Shown here piece after piece: positions 34,633 through 45,450 of a DNA stretch of 64,000 bases. Position 1 is the stretch's first letter. The number at the start of each line of letters is the position of its first letter. The notes under the pieces were generated by a model. The model ran no database searches. It worked only from the letters and a program-made list of their open reading frames with translations, and was not told the DNA's origin. The stretch is from the NCBI GenBank assembly GCA_030998225.1, contig JAPYXD010000522.1, forward strand, positions 5,146,001 through 5,210,000, given 5' to 3'. The position numbers were made by a program, and so were the translations under genes. This stretch comes from Diplolepis rosae. Its lineage: Eukaryota; Arthropoda; Insecta; Hymenoptera; Diplolepididae.

Positions 34633-34804
34633 ATGTGTACTGTTTATAAAAATCTTAGATATTAAAGTTTAATATCTAATATTGTAAATTTTGAATATAA
34701 ACTGTTACTGGTGATTAATATCTTGTATATTTAAAAAAATATATTAGATATTATATAGTATAATCTAAATGATATAAGGTAATATCCAACATTCTAGTAT
34801 CTCA

Positions 34805-36210
34805 TTTTTACATTCTCATCATGGATGAGAAGGTATTGGTTTTATGTGAAAAATGACTTTCGAAATTTTCATCAAATCTTTACGTTTTGAGACCCCCTGA
34901 GTCAGAAAAAATGGTTTTTACGAAAGTGTCTGTCTGTCTGTGTGTCTGTAGTAGGTCGCGTGCGGCATAACTCTCGATAGAATTATCAGACTGAATTGAG
35001 CTTTGGTATACTTTATCGGAGCCGAAAAAGTAAGGACAAGTTCGTTAACCAGCCACATCCAATCAAAATTGAGAGGTGGAGCACTACTTTTGTGTTTTTG
35101 AAAATAATTTTTTTTTAAAATAAAAAATTTCAATACTGGTTTTTGATAGTGCTCATAAATCTCTACAAATTATCCTAATAACATTTTTTGATTAAATCAA
35201 AATTAGAAATGTTACAGCATATTCAAATTTGAAAAAAGTCAATATCAAAATTCCATTTTCCAGTTAAATTATACGAGATACGAAAAAACGTTATGATACA
35301 ATATTATTTTTTACATAAAGACCTACAAATTTAAATTATAAAATTTTTTCATAAGATGCATATTTTTCTTTTTAATTAAAAAAAAAACTATTGAAAATCC
35401 AAAATTCAATTTTTTAACAATAATATGTAAAATACGAAAAAAAACGTAAGAATACAAAGTTGTTCGTTTCAAAAAGATCTACAAATTTTGTCTGACACAG
35501 TTTCTGATAAAAGATATATTTTTCGTTTCAATTCCAAAAAATACGATAAAAATTTAAAAATTCCATTTTTTAGACAAAATATGTGAGATACAAAAAAAAA
35601 CGTTCATATGGAAAATTGTTTTCTTAAATGAGGTTTACAAATTCTCATCAAGACATTTCGGGACAGGATGTATATTTTATGTTTTGATTTTTAATATTAA
35701 AAAAATTCGATTTTTTTCACCAAAATATGTGACATACGAAATAAGCATTGTTCTGCAAAATCGATTTCTTAAATAAAGTCTACGATTGTTTTTTCTTTTT
35801 GAGAGATTTGGAAGAAAATAAATTATTTTAATCATGTAATTTATTAAAAAGTTACTGAAATGTATACAGAAAATCGAGCGCGAAGCGCGAGCGTCATGAT
35901 GAGAATGTGTTCCTTAAGGCTGATAGAGCCTTAAGTAAATTGAATCTCTTGTTTCACTTAAATTCAAAACGAAATAGAGTGACTTTGAGAAAATGTGTAA
36001 TTCACATCATCTGTAATATTATTATAAAATTGGTTTGAGCTTCAGTATCAAATTACAAGAAATAAACTTAAATGTATGCGAAGAGCACAAGACCGAGCGC
36101 GAAGCGCTAGGTCCAGAAAGAACGGAGCGCGAAGCGCGATGATCGAATCGCGCGCCCCAGGCGCGCTCAAACTTGCTAGCGAAGAGAATGTGCCCGCGAA
36201 GCGGGCAGAT
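34805..36210 (-). repeat. family A, copy A2
   Basis: A long minus-strand copy: constant 3' end at 34,805 (TTTTTACATTCTCATCATGG) and head at 35,870-36,210 with GAGCGCGAAGCGCGA words and AATCGCGCGCCCCAGGCGCG. It has the longest head among the copies. It lies between the damaged D2 and the third Mar2 piece. Confidence 0.8.
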
Positions 36211-36530
36211 TTTTTTCTTTGCTTATGAACAGCTGCTTCAAAGACAGAATCGGAAGAAGTATTTGCATCACATTGTCTCCGGCGACAAAAAATGGGTCCA
36301 CTATAATAATTCCAAGCGTAGAAAATCATGGAGAATGCCCGGACATGCCTCCACTTCGACGACCAGACCGAATATTCACGGTGCCAAGATTATGCTCTGT
36401 ATTTGATGAGACCAGCTCGGTGTGGTGTATTATGAGCTGTTGGAACTGAGTGAACCATCACAGGGGATCAGTATCGAACGCAATTGATGCTTTTGAGCCG
36501 AGTATTGAAGGAGAAACGGCCACAGTACCA

Positions 36531-36834
36531 CACGCAGAGAAAAGATCAGTAAAATTTACAGGAAGTTCGGTACTTATTTGGACAACATGACTTTTCAGTA
36601 AATTTTACCAGAAGTTGAGTTCAATTAACAGATTTTCTGTACGTTTCACTCAGTGTCCAGTAAAATCTACTGAATACGAAAAATTCCGAGTTAAGTTGAT
36701 TGTACTGTACGCTAAGTGAATTGTACAGAAAATCTGTTGATTGAACTCAACTTCTTGTAAAATTTACTAAAAAGTTATGTTGTCCAAATAAGTACCGAAC
36801 TTCCTGTAAATTTTACTGACCTTTTTTCTGCGTG
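36531..36834. mobile_element. foldback element G inside Mar2
   Basis: A 304-base element with arms of about 120 bases. Both ends read CACGCAGA(G/A)AAAAG(A/G)TCAG, followed by TAAAATTTACAGGAAGTTCG. Removing G and one CA restores the Mar2 frame, PQY then QDRHDKV. No coding content. Confidence 0.9.
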
Positions 36835-36887
36835 CAAGATCGACACGACAAAGTAAAATCAAAGTAAATCTAACTCTGTCACTTGTG

Positions 36888-37794
36888 CACGGAGAAAAAT
36901 GGATATTGACCCATAATATCTAGATATTGAGGCACAATGTCAGTAGCATTCAACTATGTGACAAACATTTAGATATTCTACTTCAATGTCTGCAGATATT
37001 GAAAAAAAGATATTAACGACCAGTATCTCAGATATTGAGCTTGATTATCTCAGATATTAAAAATGAATATTCAAGATACTAAACTTCTGAATATCCTCGT
37101 TAGTAAACTTGAATGTCTGAGGTACTGAAGTGGAATATCTCAGATATTTAACATCAATATCAGGTATACTGAAAAGGTAAGTTATAGATATTACAGCTCA
37201 ATGTCTAAGAAACTCAAAAAATTATTTTAAAGGTTATGAAATAACTACGTATTCAGTTTTTAGAAAAAAGTCAAATTATATTTTATCATGTACATAAGTA
37301 TATAGCAGATTTATACTTCGCTCTCATTTTCATTATTTGGCATGTCTAAAATTAATTTAATGTTCTTGTTAGAAAATTAACCTCAACACTAAGGTTAGAT
37401 TTCATTCTCGGCTATAAACCACATATATAGAGAAAATATATAACTTACGTCTTTTACTTACTGCATCTGAAGTTAAACACCCGATCTTTATTCCATTGAA
37501 AACACTTATTAGAATTTTTACGAAACTTTCAAAATTTTTCTTTACGGCACGCTGCAAGCATGCAAGCTGAATTCAATGAGCGCGAAAAAGTGATCACATG
37601 ACCTTTATATATATATACGCGCGCACTTCATGCTTCAATATCTGAACTATTGAACTTGAATATCAAATGTTACTTCTCGGAAAAATCTTATATATTGAAA
37701 AAAAAAATTTTAATATTGCGTGTCAATATCTAGATATTATGGATGAATATCTCTTATTTGAATATCTACTTTTCAATATCCATTTTTCTCCGTG
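36888..37794. mobile_element. element D, copy 1, intact
   Basis: Inverted ends CACGGAGAAAAATGGATATT enclose about 900 bases made largely of ATATCTCAGATATT-like subterminal words in both orientations. Such arrays are typical of binding sites near transposon ends. The centre (37,200-37,600) is plain AT-rich DNA. No transposase. Confidence 0.8.
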
Positions 37795-38143
37795 TGAGTT
37801 AAAAATACCTTTATCATATGTATTGAATCCAGGATGATAAGTACCATTCACTGGAACTGAATTAAAATACTAGTATAGTACACATTAGCGAAAGATCAGT
37901 AGATTTTATCGATCTGGATGTTTCGCTTAACTCGCACACATATCACGAAAACATAACCTTCATGTGTAAATCACGTGTGCTGGCAACGCTGGGTGTGAAC
38001 AAAGGAATTTCCAACTGCAAAGAAAGTTGCCAATACAAAATAACTGTGTTATCCGAAAGCGAACTCATTCGTGATCCTCGTGGATGCTCAGGGACACCGT
38101 TCAAAGTTTTTCGCTTTTTGTGTGCTAATTTGGTTTAAAAAAG

Positions 38144-38175
38144 ATGGATGACTTCGTTCCACATATTCTGAATAA
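38144..38175 (+). CDS. possible first exon of a transposon-carried gene
   Basis: ATG GAT GAC TTC GTT CCA CAT ATT CTG AAT AA|GTGAGG gives MDDFVPHILN and a donor in phase 2. A GC-richer leader with CTGGCAACGCTGGG precedes it. From memory, transposon-carried genes in hymenopterans often start with a SAM-like domain of this form (short acidic start, then a Trp). The piece is too short to be sure. Confidence 0.22.
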
Positions 38176-39252
38176 GTGAGGCCTTAATACAAATGTACGA
38201 GGAAGTTTTGAAATTAAGTAAATTTTATATATATTTAACATGAATAAGTGGTCCTCAGATTTGTAGGTTATGAAGCACGAAGAAGTATTGCCTTCATTTT
38301 TTGTAGGCTCATGCTCAATATTATTTCATATATCTTTTTTAATTGCAAATAAAACTTATAGTTAAATCATCTGTTCAAATTTATTTAAATCATCTGTGCA
38401 GAGAACAAAATAGACACCGCTTCGTAACGTTTAGCGTAGATAGCACTCATAGTTGAATGTTGTGTAATATCTGACACTTCGAACGAGACTGAAATGAATC
38501 GGTGGTTGCACCGTAACCCTTCGAACGTACTGTCAGGACATAAAAGAAAGGAATAAAAATCTTTGAAACTTTCTGAGAAAACGCGTGCCTTTTCTTGTGG
38601 AACAGACTGTATTTATAGACCTATATAATCAGAAAGGCATTTTTCATTTGGTCTAAAATTTGGTAAAGTTATAGATGATTTATTTGGAATATATATATAT
38701 ATATATTCATATAGATACGACGAATAAATTTTGAACGACAGCATTATTAACATTATATTCTAAACTTCTTTCTCAGTTGAGATATTAGTAAAATGTACCT
38801 CATGTCATGCTATTTTTAATCAGAAAAATCAGTAATGGTGACAGACTTGAAAGTAAATTTAACATTCGGTACACGCGAAAATCACTACTAGGATAGATAA
38901 AATATATTATTTATGAAGTTCCTTCTTCTTAAATTATTTGTTAAAAGTACAGTCGTGTAGGTATTTTTGACGTTCGGCAGACATGTAAAACACCACTCTA
39001 GTAAGAAGAATTTACTGCTTATCATGCTACTTTCACTAGGAAAAATCGGTAAAGCTACTGTCTTATAAGTAATTCTGACATTCAACAAACGTAAAGAGCA
39101 CTAACATTTCGGTAAACTATACCGTTACAGTAAGTTACATTCTCTTACACGATATGGAAATGTAACAGAATAATAAGCATTTGTAGTATTTAGAAACAGT
39201 GTAGGATAGCAATCGGCTCGGTGAAATTTACTGATCCGCAAGTCAGTACTAC
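38176..39252. other. no supported gene; scattered G-like words
   Basis: AT-rich DNA. Words such as AGTAAATTTAAC, CGGTAAAGCTACTG and CGGTAAACTATACCG resemble the interior of G, so this may be a longer, older relative. An (AT)n run lies at about 38,688-38,705. Confidence 0.35.
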
Positions 39253-39405
39253 TTTTTTTTTTTTTTGGTGAGGAGGAAAAATGGCAAAATCTTTTATAGA
39301 CGTTGTACAGGACTCTCCTAGGACGGGTCTAGGCATACCTGTTAAAACCAAAAACCCCCCTCTCTCGAACCAATACACCACCCGCGGAACCGCCTTTCGA
39401 CTTTA
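39253..39405 (-). repeat. retroposed sequence with poly(A), probable LINE 3' end
   Basis: On the minus strand it reads GGTGGTGTATTGGTTCGAG, a G-rich run, CCGTCCTAGGAGAGTCCTG, CATTTTTCCTCCTCACC and then about 14 A. It is clearly GC-richer than the flanks. The form matches, from memory, 3' ends of R1-clade non-LTR retrotransposons in insects; a SINE is also possible because GGTTCGAG resembles a box B. No target-site duplication was found. Confidence 0.5.
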
Positions 39406-39550
39406 AACTTCACGGGTGGTATTTGTAACTATCAAATCTAATTAGTTACTTGTTCAGCCTAGTAACATTCAGTTAACTGGCCAGTTGTCCATATAAGTAC
39501 TTGGAAATTAAGTAAAATTTACCGGATATTTAGTATATTATACGGAACTT

Positions 39551-39607
39551 TTTTCTTGAAAGCAAAATTATGTATTTTTGCATGAGGCCTAATTTTCGTG
39601 GACATGG
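39551..39607. repeat. fragment of a B element end
   Basis: TTCTTGAAAGCAAAATTATG, GAGGCCTAATTTTCGTGGA match the right end of B elements (compare 20,218-20,265). The final TTAA-containing end is not preserved. Confidence 0.65.
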
Positions 39608-39700
39608 ACACAAAGTAAAAAATTATTTTCACCATTTTTTTAACATTAAATTGAGAACAATCGATATTAAAATTGTAAGGATATCTATTCTTACTTTGTA

Positions 39701-41134
39701 TACACTGTTAGAAATGTTTGCAATTTTAGTATACAGGGGTATATTAAATTTCCTATATGTTTACTAAATTTACTACACTTGGTAATTTTAGTATACTCAG
39801 GTATACTAAATTTCTTTTGTGAAGTTATATGTATACTAAATTTTTTAATTGTACACTAAGTTTCTTTTACGTATATGAATTTCGTAGTTTCTGTATACTA
39901 AAATTCATATATCTGTATACGAAATTCATCTGCGCAAGCGCGTTTCGAGTTACGCGGATCATGCAACATGCAGACTCGCATGCCGATGTATTTGTGGTTA
40001 ACTACGTTGTTGGATCGACATTTGATGCCGCGCAAAAGTTCAGATTGTTTGAATCTGCGTTTTTCTTTTCAAAAGGTAGGTTTAATTTATTTACTCGTTT
40101 ACAAATGTAAATTTACGTATCCCAGAATTTCGAAGCTTTATAAGTTTTAGGTTACATTAACGCGCGAAAAAAAGTTGATCTTGCCCAAGTAACACAAGAT
40201 CATCTATTAGACGTCTAAAACATCTTTTTGGAGAAAACGGGAGAGTTCTAGAAGACGTTCCGATTTTCTGCTGAAAGTGCTATTACTATTTTTTTAGATC
40301 GCGTACTCATTAGAGTTCAGGATGTTATGGAAGGAATTCAAGTTGCTTTCGCATCGTACTACGTGTTTGGATATTCATACGTTGCGGAATTGCCAAAATC
40401 TTTAGAGTTCATTCAAAGGTAATTTTTTGATGATTCATTCAATATACATATAGTTTTTACGTGTCTTTCAAGTACATATTTACAAAATGAAATTATTTCT
40501 TCAGGTTCATATTTGACATTAACCCTCTGTCTCCAGGCGACAAAAGAGTGAAGGGCGCTAAAACGATCATTATCTTTGATAATTATTAATAATTCTTAAT
40601 AAAGTGACACTCTGTACTTCAACTGTATTTCTTTTACAATATACCCTATTGAATAATAATTGTAAAACAAAGCATTACAAATCGCAATATACTTTATTTT
40701 TAATGGTAACATTTATATCCTTTCGGACAAAGTTTAGAAAAAAAAGATTTAACTTCAAATCGATAAGGAAAACAATTAAATACAAATTTTAATTTATATT
40801 AATTATCTTCCTTATACTTTGAGTTTTACTGGTTCTCTAGCATTAGTACACATATATTAAAATTAGTATACCCATCAGTAAAATTACTATATGTGTGTGC
40901 TAAATTTCATGTACACGTATACTAAATTTAGTGCACGCGTATACTTAATTTCATATACATGTATACTAAATTCAGTATACGCATATACTAAATTTCATAT
41001 ACGCGTATAATAAATTTAGTACACGCATATACTAAATTTAGTATACGCCGGTAAACTAAATTTAATTTCATGTTGTGCATTCATGCTTCCATTACATGTA
41101 TACTAAATATAGTACAGATTTTTCTCACAGTGTA
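39701..41134. mobile_element. element O with gene cargo
   Basis: Ends TACACTGTTAGAAATG and, reversed, TACACTGTGAGAAAAAT enclose 1.43 kb. Both subterminal zones (39,720-39,930 and 40,850-41,120) are filled with GTATACTAAATTT words, many in inverted orientation. The middle holds a three-exon gene on the plus strand, with a GC-rich leader (CTGCGCAAGCGCG) just before its ATG. Confidence 0.8.
39961..40589 (+). CDS. three-exon gene carried by element O, 106 residues
   Basis: Exons are 39,961-40,075, 40,298-40,418 and 40,505-40,589. Intron 1 runs from AAAAG|GTAGGT to CTATTTTTTTAG and is in phase 1; intron 2 runs from CAAAG|GTAATT to ATTTCTTCAG and is in phase 2. The exons join without a break to 107 codons including the TAA. 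Exon 1 gives MQHADSHADVFVVNYVVG; exon 2 gives DRVLIRVQDVMEGIQVAF and LPKSLEFIQR; exon 3 gives FIFDINPLSPGDKRVKG. Length and ending resemble, from memory, the C-terminal part of SAM-domain proteins that occur next to transposon ends in hymenopterans (an FIQR/K...F.INP motif). No catalytic motif is visible and I assign no function. Exons upstream of the ATG are possible. Confidence 0.55.
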
Positions 41135-41391
41135 CTTCAAATGTAATAAATTTGAAATTCCATTCTAACTCAAATTGTACTACTGAAATCTCTATTCTTT
41201 GCGCTATAAAAAATTAATATCACATTTTCCGTTTCCATCCAATAGAAATAATTCTTCAAAGGGCATTATTCTCTTAGATTTTGAAGACAATGTTATAACA
41301 ATGAATTTAGAGCGTTCAGAAGTTTGAACTCTTTGATGTCTTTTTTTTTTATAAAAAAGTCTTGGTGAATACTTTAGCTCTGAAGACTTAC

Positions 41392-41530
41392 GAATATAAT
41401 TTAAAAAGGACACGGCTGGGGAAGATCGTTTGTATTGTCGTCCGGATCTGGATGCTTTCCCTTTTGGATAAATATTCATATGTTTTGAGTGTATGGGCAG
41501 CTGGAAAAGCAGGTCGACTGGCTGGAGTCT
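41392..41530 (-). CDS. possible minus-strand exon, weak
   Basis: TTTATTTTACAG precedes and GTAAGTC follows a 139-base stretch that is GC-richer than its flanks. Two frames are open: one gives RPAFPAAHTLKTYEYLSK, the other lies within a 129-codon frame over 41,204-41,593. Neither is recognised. Splice-like sites of this quality occur by chance. Confidence 0.22.
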
Positions 41531-41769
41531 CTGTAAAATAAATCTATCCAATTGTACGAACATTGAACAGTCCCTCTCGACGCTTTGAATCATACAAATA
41601 AAATATTGTGTAGAGTTAACCGCATCGAAAATATATTACTATTTTCTATTTTTCAAATCACTCTGCTTTGAAACAAAATATATTTTTATAGTATTTCTGG
41701 TGTGTTTATAAAAAGTAATTCTCAAAAAAAAACATAAAAATATTTATTGTTTTCAAACTTTTTATCTTA

Positions 41770-41997
41770 AAGGATACTAGAAGGAGGCTCTGCGCAACAA
41801 AATTCGAATCCCACATCTCAGAGAGAAAGGAATTGAAATTGATTGAAAGCATCAAAACGCATGGGAATGGATGTACTCTAGTAGATGAGGACAATCAAGG
41901 TGAGACCAGTTGCGCATGTCTCGCAGAAACTTTTCCAATCTACTTAAAGAAGCCAGATGGAAAAAACGTCCCCAGTCTTGATACGCAATCCGATTAA
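41770..41997 (+). CDS. coding-like terminal exon, unrecognised
   Basis: Seventy-five codons are open before a TAA at 41,995-41,997, with no ATG in frame. The product reads KDTRRRLCATKFESHIS, then KELKLIESIKTHGNGCTLV, then GETSCACLAETFPIYLKK and ends PSLDTQSD. Codon use is balanced and the region is GC-richer than either side. TTTTTATCTTAAAG just before GATACT is a possible acceptor. An internal CAAG|GTGAGA could be a donor, giving a shorter exon. It could be the last exon of a host gene or of a transposon gene related to that in O. The Cys-rich GCTL...CACL part is not recognised. Confidence 0.45.
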   Translation, partial: KDTRRRLCATKFESHISERKELKLIESIKTHGNGCTLVDEDNQGETSCACLAETFPIYLKKPDGKNVPSLDTQSD

Positions 41998-42224
41998 GAA
42001 AACGATCAAATTAATGTGACAACAAACTATCGATATCAATTTGAGGTTTCAAATTCAATTGGAAACAAATAATTCGAGTTTAAAACTTTTTGCATTTTAC
42101 GATAGTTAGTTCCTCTTTCTATTAAGTAATTAATCTTTTGATAAATGATCAATTAGAGTCTAAGTAAATAATAAGACCATTTATCGTACTTTTCTCATGA
42201 ATCAGTAAGAAAGAATCAAATGTA

Positions 42225-42800
42225 AATTTTTTAGATTCTTATCAACAATGATAAGGTATTCGTTTTATGCGAAAACTGACTTCCCCAAGTTCCATTAAAT
42301 GTCCACGTTGTGAGACCTCCTGATTGAAAAAAAAACGGTTTTTAGAAAGATTTCTGCCTTTGAAAATTAAAGCCGTTTCAAACTTTTCGAACAAAACTTT
42401 TTGAGAAAAATACATTTTTAACAACAGTTCTAAATAGCTTTTAGGAATATCTACAAATTATTCCAATGACATTTCTCCAGGGGACCAATAATAACAAAGT
42501 TATAACGTGTTAAAACCTTCAAAAAAACAATAAACAATTTTAAAAGAAACAGAAAAATATGCTTCCTGAAGTTATGCACATTTCTACCATATTTCCATTT
42601 CAAAGTGCGTAAATATTGTTCAGGATACTCCCAACTAAAAAATTCTTGATTTAAATATTTATTTAATATATTTTTGTGCTCAACTCTTAAATTTTTATTT
42701 TAGAAAATTATAATATTCTACTTATGTTCAATAAAAAAAAATTGACGAAAAATTCTCTGCACGATTTCAAAGAACTCCATCGGGAGAATAAATTTAGTGC
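42225..42800 (-). repeat. family A, degenerate copy
   Basis: The 3' end is seen near 42,238 as CTTATCAACAATGATAAGG, then GTTTTATGCGAAAACTGAC and ACGTTGTGAGACC, the inverse of the usual end. The body soon becomes too diverged to follow; the right boundary is a guess. Confidence 0.5.
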
Positions 42801-42848
42801 CTTGTGTTTTTTTTTTAGATCTCACGCCGTTCTCTTAAAAAATGCAAA

Positions 42849-44567
42849 TTTTTACATCTCATCATAACTGAGAAGATATTGTTTTTATATGAAAAATCAC
42901 TTTCGAGATTTTCATCAAATTTTAACGTTTTTTGCAAAATTTTCACTCAAACGAAGTCGACAGACATTCTCTATGGCGTTACATAGTATTTTCCGAATTT
43001 TCAGAAAGATATTTTTTAAAATTAAATAGTTATCTTACACGAATTTTTACAAGAATTTGGTCACGTGATCTGGTTGATCCATGGCCTTAACCAGCCATAT
43101 TAAAAAAAAAAATTGTGAAAATAAGAGCATTTTTGTGTTTTTTAAAAAATCCAGAATTCCAATACTTGTTTCTGATAGTACTCATAAATCTCTACTAATT
43201 ATCCCAATAATATTTTACGATTAAACTAAAATTAGGAAAGTTACAGTATGTTGAAAGTTGAAAAAAGTCAAATCTAAATTCCAATTTTCAGTTTAATTAG
43301 ACGAGATTCGAAAAAAATGTTATTATAGAAAATTGTTTACCACAAAAAGATCTATAAATTTGAATTGCAGCATTTTTATATAAGATGTATATTTTTTTTT
43401 ATAATGTAAAATATTTGAAATCGAAAATTCAATTTCTTTATACCATAATATGTGAAATGCAAAAGAAAAGGAAGAATGCCAAATTTGTTGTGTCAATAAT
43501 GTCTAAAAAATGTTGTCTGATACAGTTTCTGATAAAACGTATACTTTTTTACGTTTCAAGTTCCAAAAATACGATTAAAATTCCAAAATTCAATTTTTAA
43601 AAAAAAATATGTGAGGTACGAAATAAACCCTAAGATGGAAAATTATTTCCCTAAATAAGGTCTGCAAATCCCCATTAGGACATTTTTGGACAGGGTTTAT
43701 ATTTCGTTTTAATTTTAAAAACACTATTGAAAATCAAGAATCCCATTTTTTAACCATCAGAATATGTGAGATACTAAATAAGCGTTAAAATGCAAAATCG
43801 TTTACTTAAATAAATTCTACAATTTTTTCTTTATTAAGATATTTGGAAGAAAATAAATTATTCTAATCATGTAATTTATTAGGAAGTTAGAGAAATGTAT
43901 ACAAAAAATCGAGTTCCCAGTGCGAGTGGCATGATGTAAATGTGTTCCTTAAGGCTGATAGAGACTTAAGTAAATTGAATTTCCTTTTTCATTTGAAAAT
44001 AAAAACAAATTTAGTATCTTTGAGAAAATGTAATTTATATCTCCAATATTATAAAATTGACTTGAACTTTGATGTCAATTTACAAGAAATAAACTTGAAT
44101 GTATGCGAAGAATATAAGACCGAGCGCGAATCGCGACGATCAAATCGCCCGTTATTTGAAAAAAATTTAAATTATTACACAATTTTAGAAATGCAGACAA
44201 ACAATATAACATCTGTGAAGAAATGGTAATCATGAAATTTTTATATCTCTTTAAAATAAAGAATTTTGTTTCCCAACATTTTTGCCGTATCTCGTATATT
44301 TTGTCGGGAACATGGAATTTTTTATTTTTGAAAAAGCGTTTTTTTATGGATAAAACAAGAACAATTGGCCAAAAATGGCTGGTCAACGAACTCGTCCTTT
44401 CTTTCTGGGACCTCAGAAGTTTTGCTAAATTTTATACCAATCCGATACTGCTGTAAAAACCGTTGTTTCTGACTCCAGAGTTCTAAAAACGTAAAGATTT
44501 GATGAAAATTTCAAAAAGAATTTTTCACATAAAAACAATACCTTCTCGTATAATGAGAATGTAAAAA
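42849..44567. repeat. family A pair, tail to tail outward (A5)
   Basis: A minus-strand copy from 42,849 (TTTTTACATCTCATCATAAC) to about 44,145 with head words CCGAGCGCGAATCGCGAC is followed by a shorter plus-strand copy from about 44,225 that ends at 44,567 (CCTTCTCGTATAATGAGAA). The two constant 3' ends point outward and match as 80-base inverted repeats. Either two insertions or an element with terminal inverted repeats would give this picture. Confidence 0.65.
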
Positions 44568-44656
44568 TTAAATTGAGTTCTATTAAATCTCATTCGAAAG
44601 CGGAGAAAAAAGCATGAATCCCATGTTGTACAGGCATTTTTTAAATAAAATACCTT

Positions 44657-45180
44657 TTTCTACTAGCGGGTCATAAAGTGTTTTTTATTGCCCCATGCGA
44701 GGCAAATAAATCCATTTTTTGAGCCCCTAATACAAACAATCGTATGCGACACGGGAAAACATTAATTTTACTCGTGTGGTTGTTGACCTCGCTTTGCTCG
44801 GGCATCAAACTTTACACTCGCAAAATAAATTATTTTTGGCGCTAGTTGCACAATAGTATACTATTTTCTACCAGTGGGACATAAAGTACATTTTATTTCC
44901 CCCTGCGAAACAAAAAAATCCATTTTTGATCTCCAAGTAGAAAAAAATCGTATGCAACACGGGAAAAACATTTATTTTCCCTAGTTGCACATAATAGTAT
45001 ACTATTTTCTACCAGTGGGTCATAAAGTGGTTTTTATTCTCCCCTGCGGCGAAATCATATCCATTTTTTGACGAACAAAAGAATCAAAAACAAAATCGTG
45101 TGCAACACAAGAAAAACATTTATGCGAGGAAAGTAAACTTTACATCCATAAAATAAACTTTTTTTTTCCTGATTGTACAA
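44657..45180 (+). repeat. direct repeats with CTACCAGTGGGTCATAAAGT
   Basis: Three related units begin near 44,657, 44,874 and 45,004. Each has CATAAAGT, a CCCC(C/A)TGCG block, ATCCATTTTT and a TCGT(A/G)TGC(G/A)ACAC block. Spacing is uneven (217 and 130 bases), so units 1 and 2 differ by an indel. Non-coding. Confidence 0.6.
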
Positions 45181-45349
45181 TATACAATTTTTCGAACCTG
45201 AAAAATTTTTAAATTCACTAGTCAAAAAGTTTTAGTATCATATTAAAATAAAGCAATAAGTGTCCAATATTTTCGATCAAAGAGCACGAAAAAAATGTCT
45301 CACGCGAAAAAAATTTTGAAATGTAAATCTTGGGTTCCATTATAAAAGA

Positions 45350-45450
45350 ACGCGAAGCGCGACGATCAAGTATACCTGAACGCGACGAACATTACGCGCG
45401 CCCTCTGTGCGCTCAAATTTGCGAACGAACCGCAATGGACAGATTTTTTT
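45350..45450 (-). repeat. family A head fragment
   Basis: GAACGCGAAGCGCGACGATC, ACGCGCGCCCTCTGTGCGC and GGACAGATTTTTTT match the head of A2 at 36,105-36,215. No body or 3' end is attached. Confidence 0.65.

Larger units (their letters stand above)
31964..34804. mobile_element. element D, copy 2, interrupted
   Basis: It begins CACGGAGAAAAATTGATA directly after the Mar2 fragment and contains the repeated ATATCTNAGATATT words that fill D copy 1. It is cut by E at 32,011-32,741 and by C2 at 33,573-34,632. D-type sequence resumes after each, ending at about 34,804 where family A copy A2 begins. The expected inverted end with CTCCGTG is missing, probably removed by A2. Confidence 0.7.
29450..36852 (+). 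mobile_element. mariner Mar2, split into four pieces by nested insertions
   Basis: A cecropia/mauritiana-like mariner is read in order in four pieces: about 29,450-29,562, 31,615-31,963, 36,211-36,530 and 36,835-36,852. Between them lie element H (with I and B2 inside), a D element (with E and C2 inside) followed by a family A copy, and the foldback G. Coding order and strand are kept across all gaps. The 5' end before the start codon is uncertain and no 3' end was found; the sequence after RHDKV is lost. Roughly 0.8 kb of mariner is now spread over 7.4 kb. Confidence 0.8.
29510..36852 (+). pseudogene. mariner transposase Mar2, fragmented
   Basis: Piece 1 ends with codons for LNSCHL; at the TTAA the frame continues after H with REVLIFCFNLKKTALQTLRM, matching the usual mariner start HLREVLLFCFNLKK. 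It then reads SSTYGEAALSEGTCREWFQ, an HTH region, and EKLAESLGVSQKAISKRLKA, and stops at NWVPYKLKP (31,963). Piece 3 resumes with FAYEQLLQRQNRKKYLHH, IVSGDKKWVHYNN (first catalytic Asp) and PNIHGAKIMLCI, then has a stop and frameshift and continues to KEKRPQY. After G it reads QDRHDKV. About 15-20 bases are lost at the D/A junction. The second and third Asp are gone. Confidence 0.8.
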
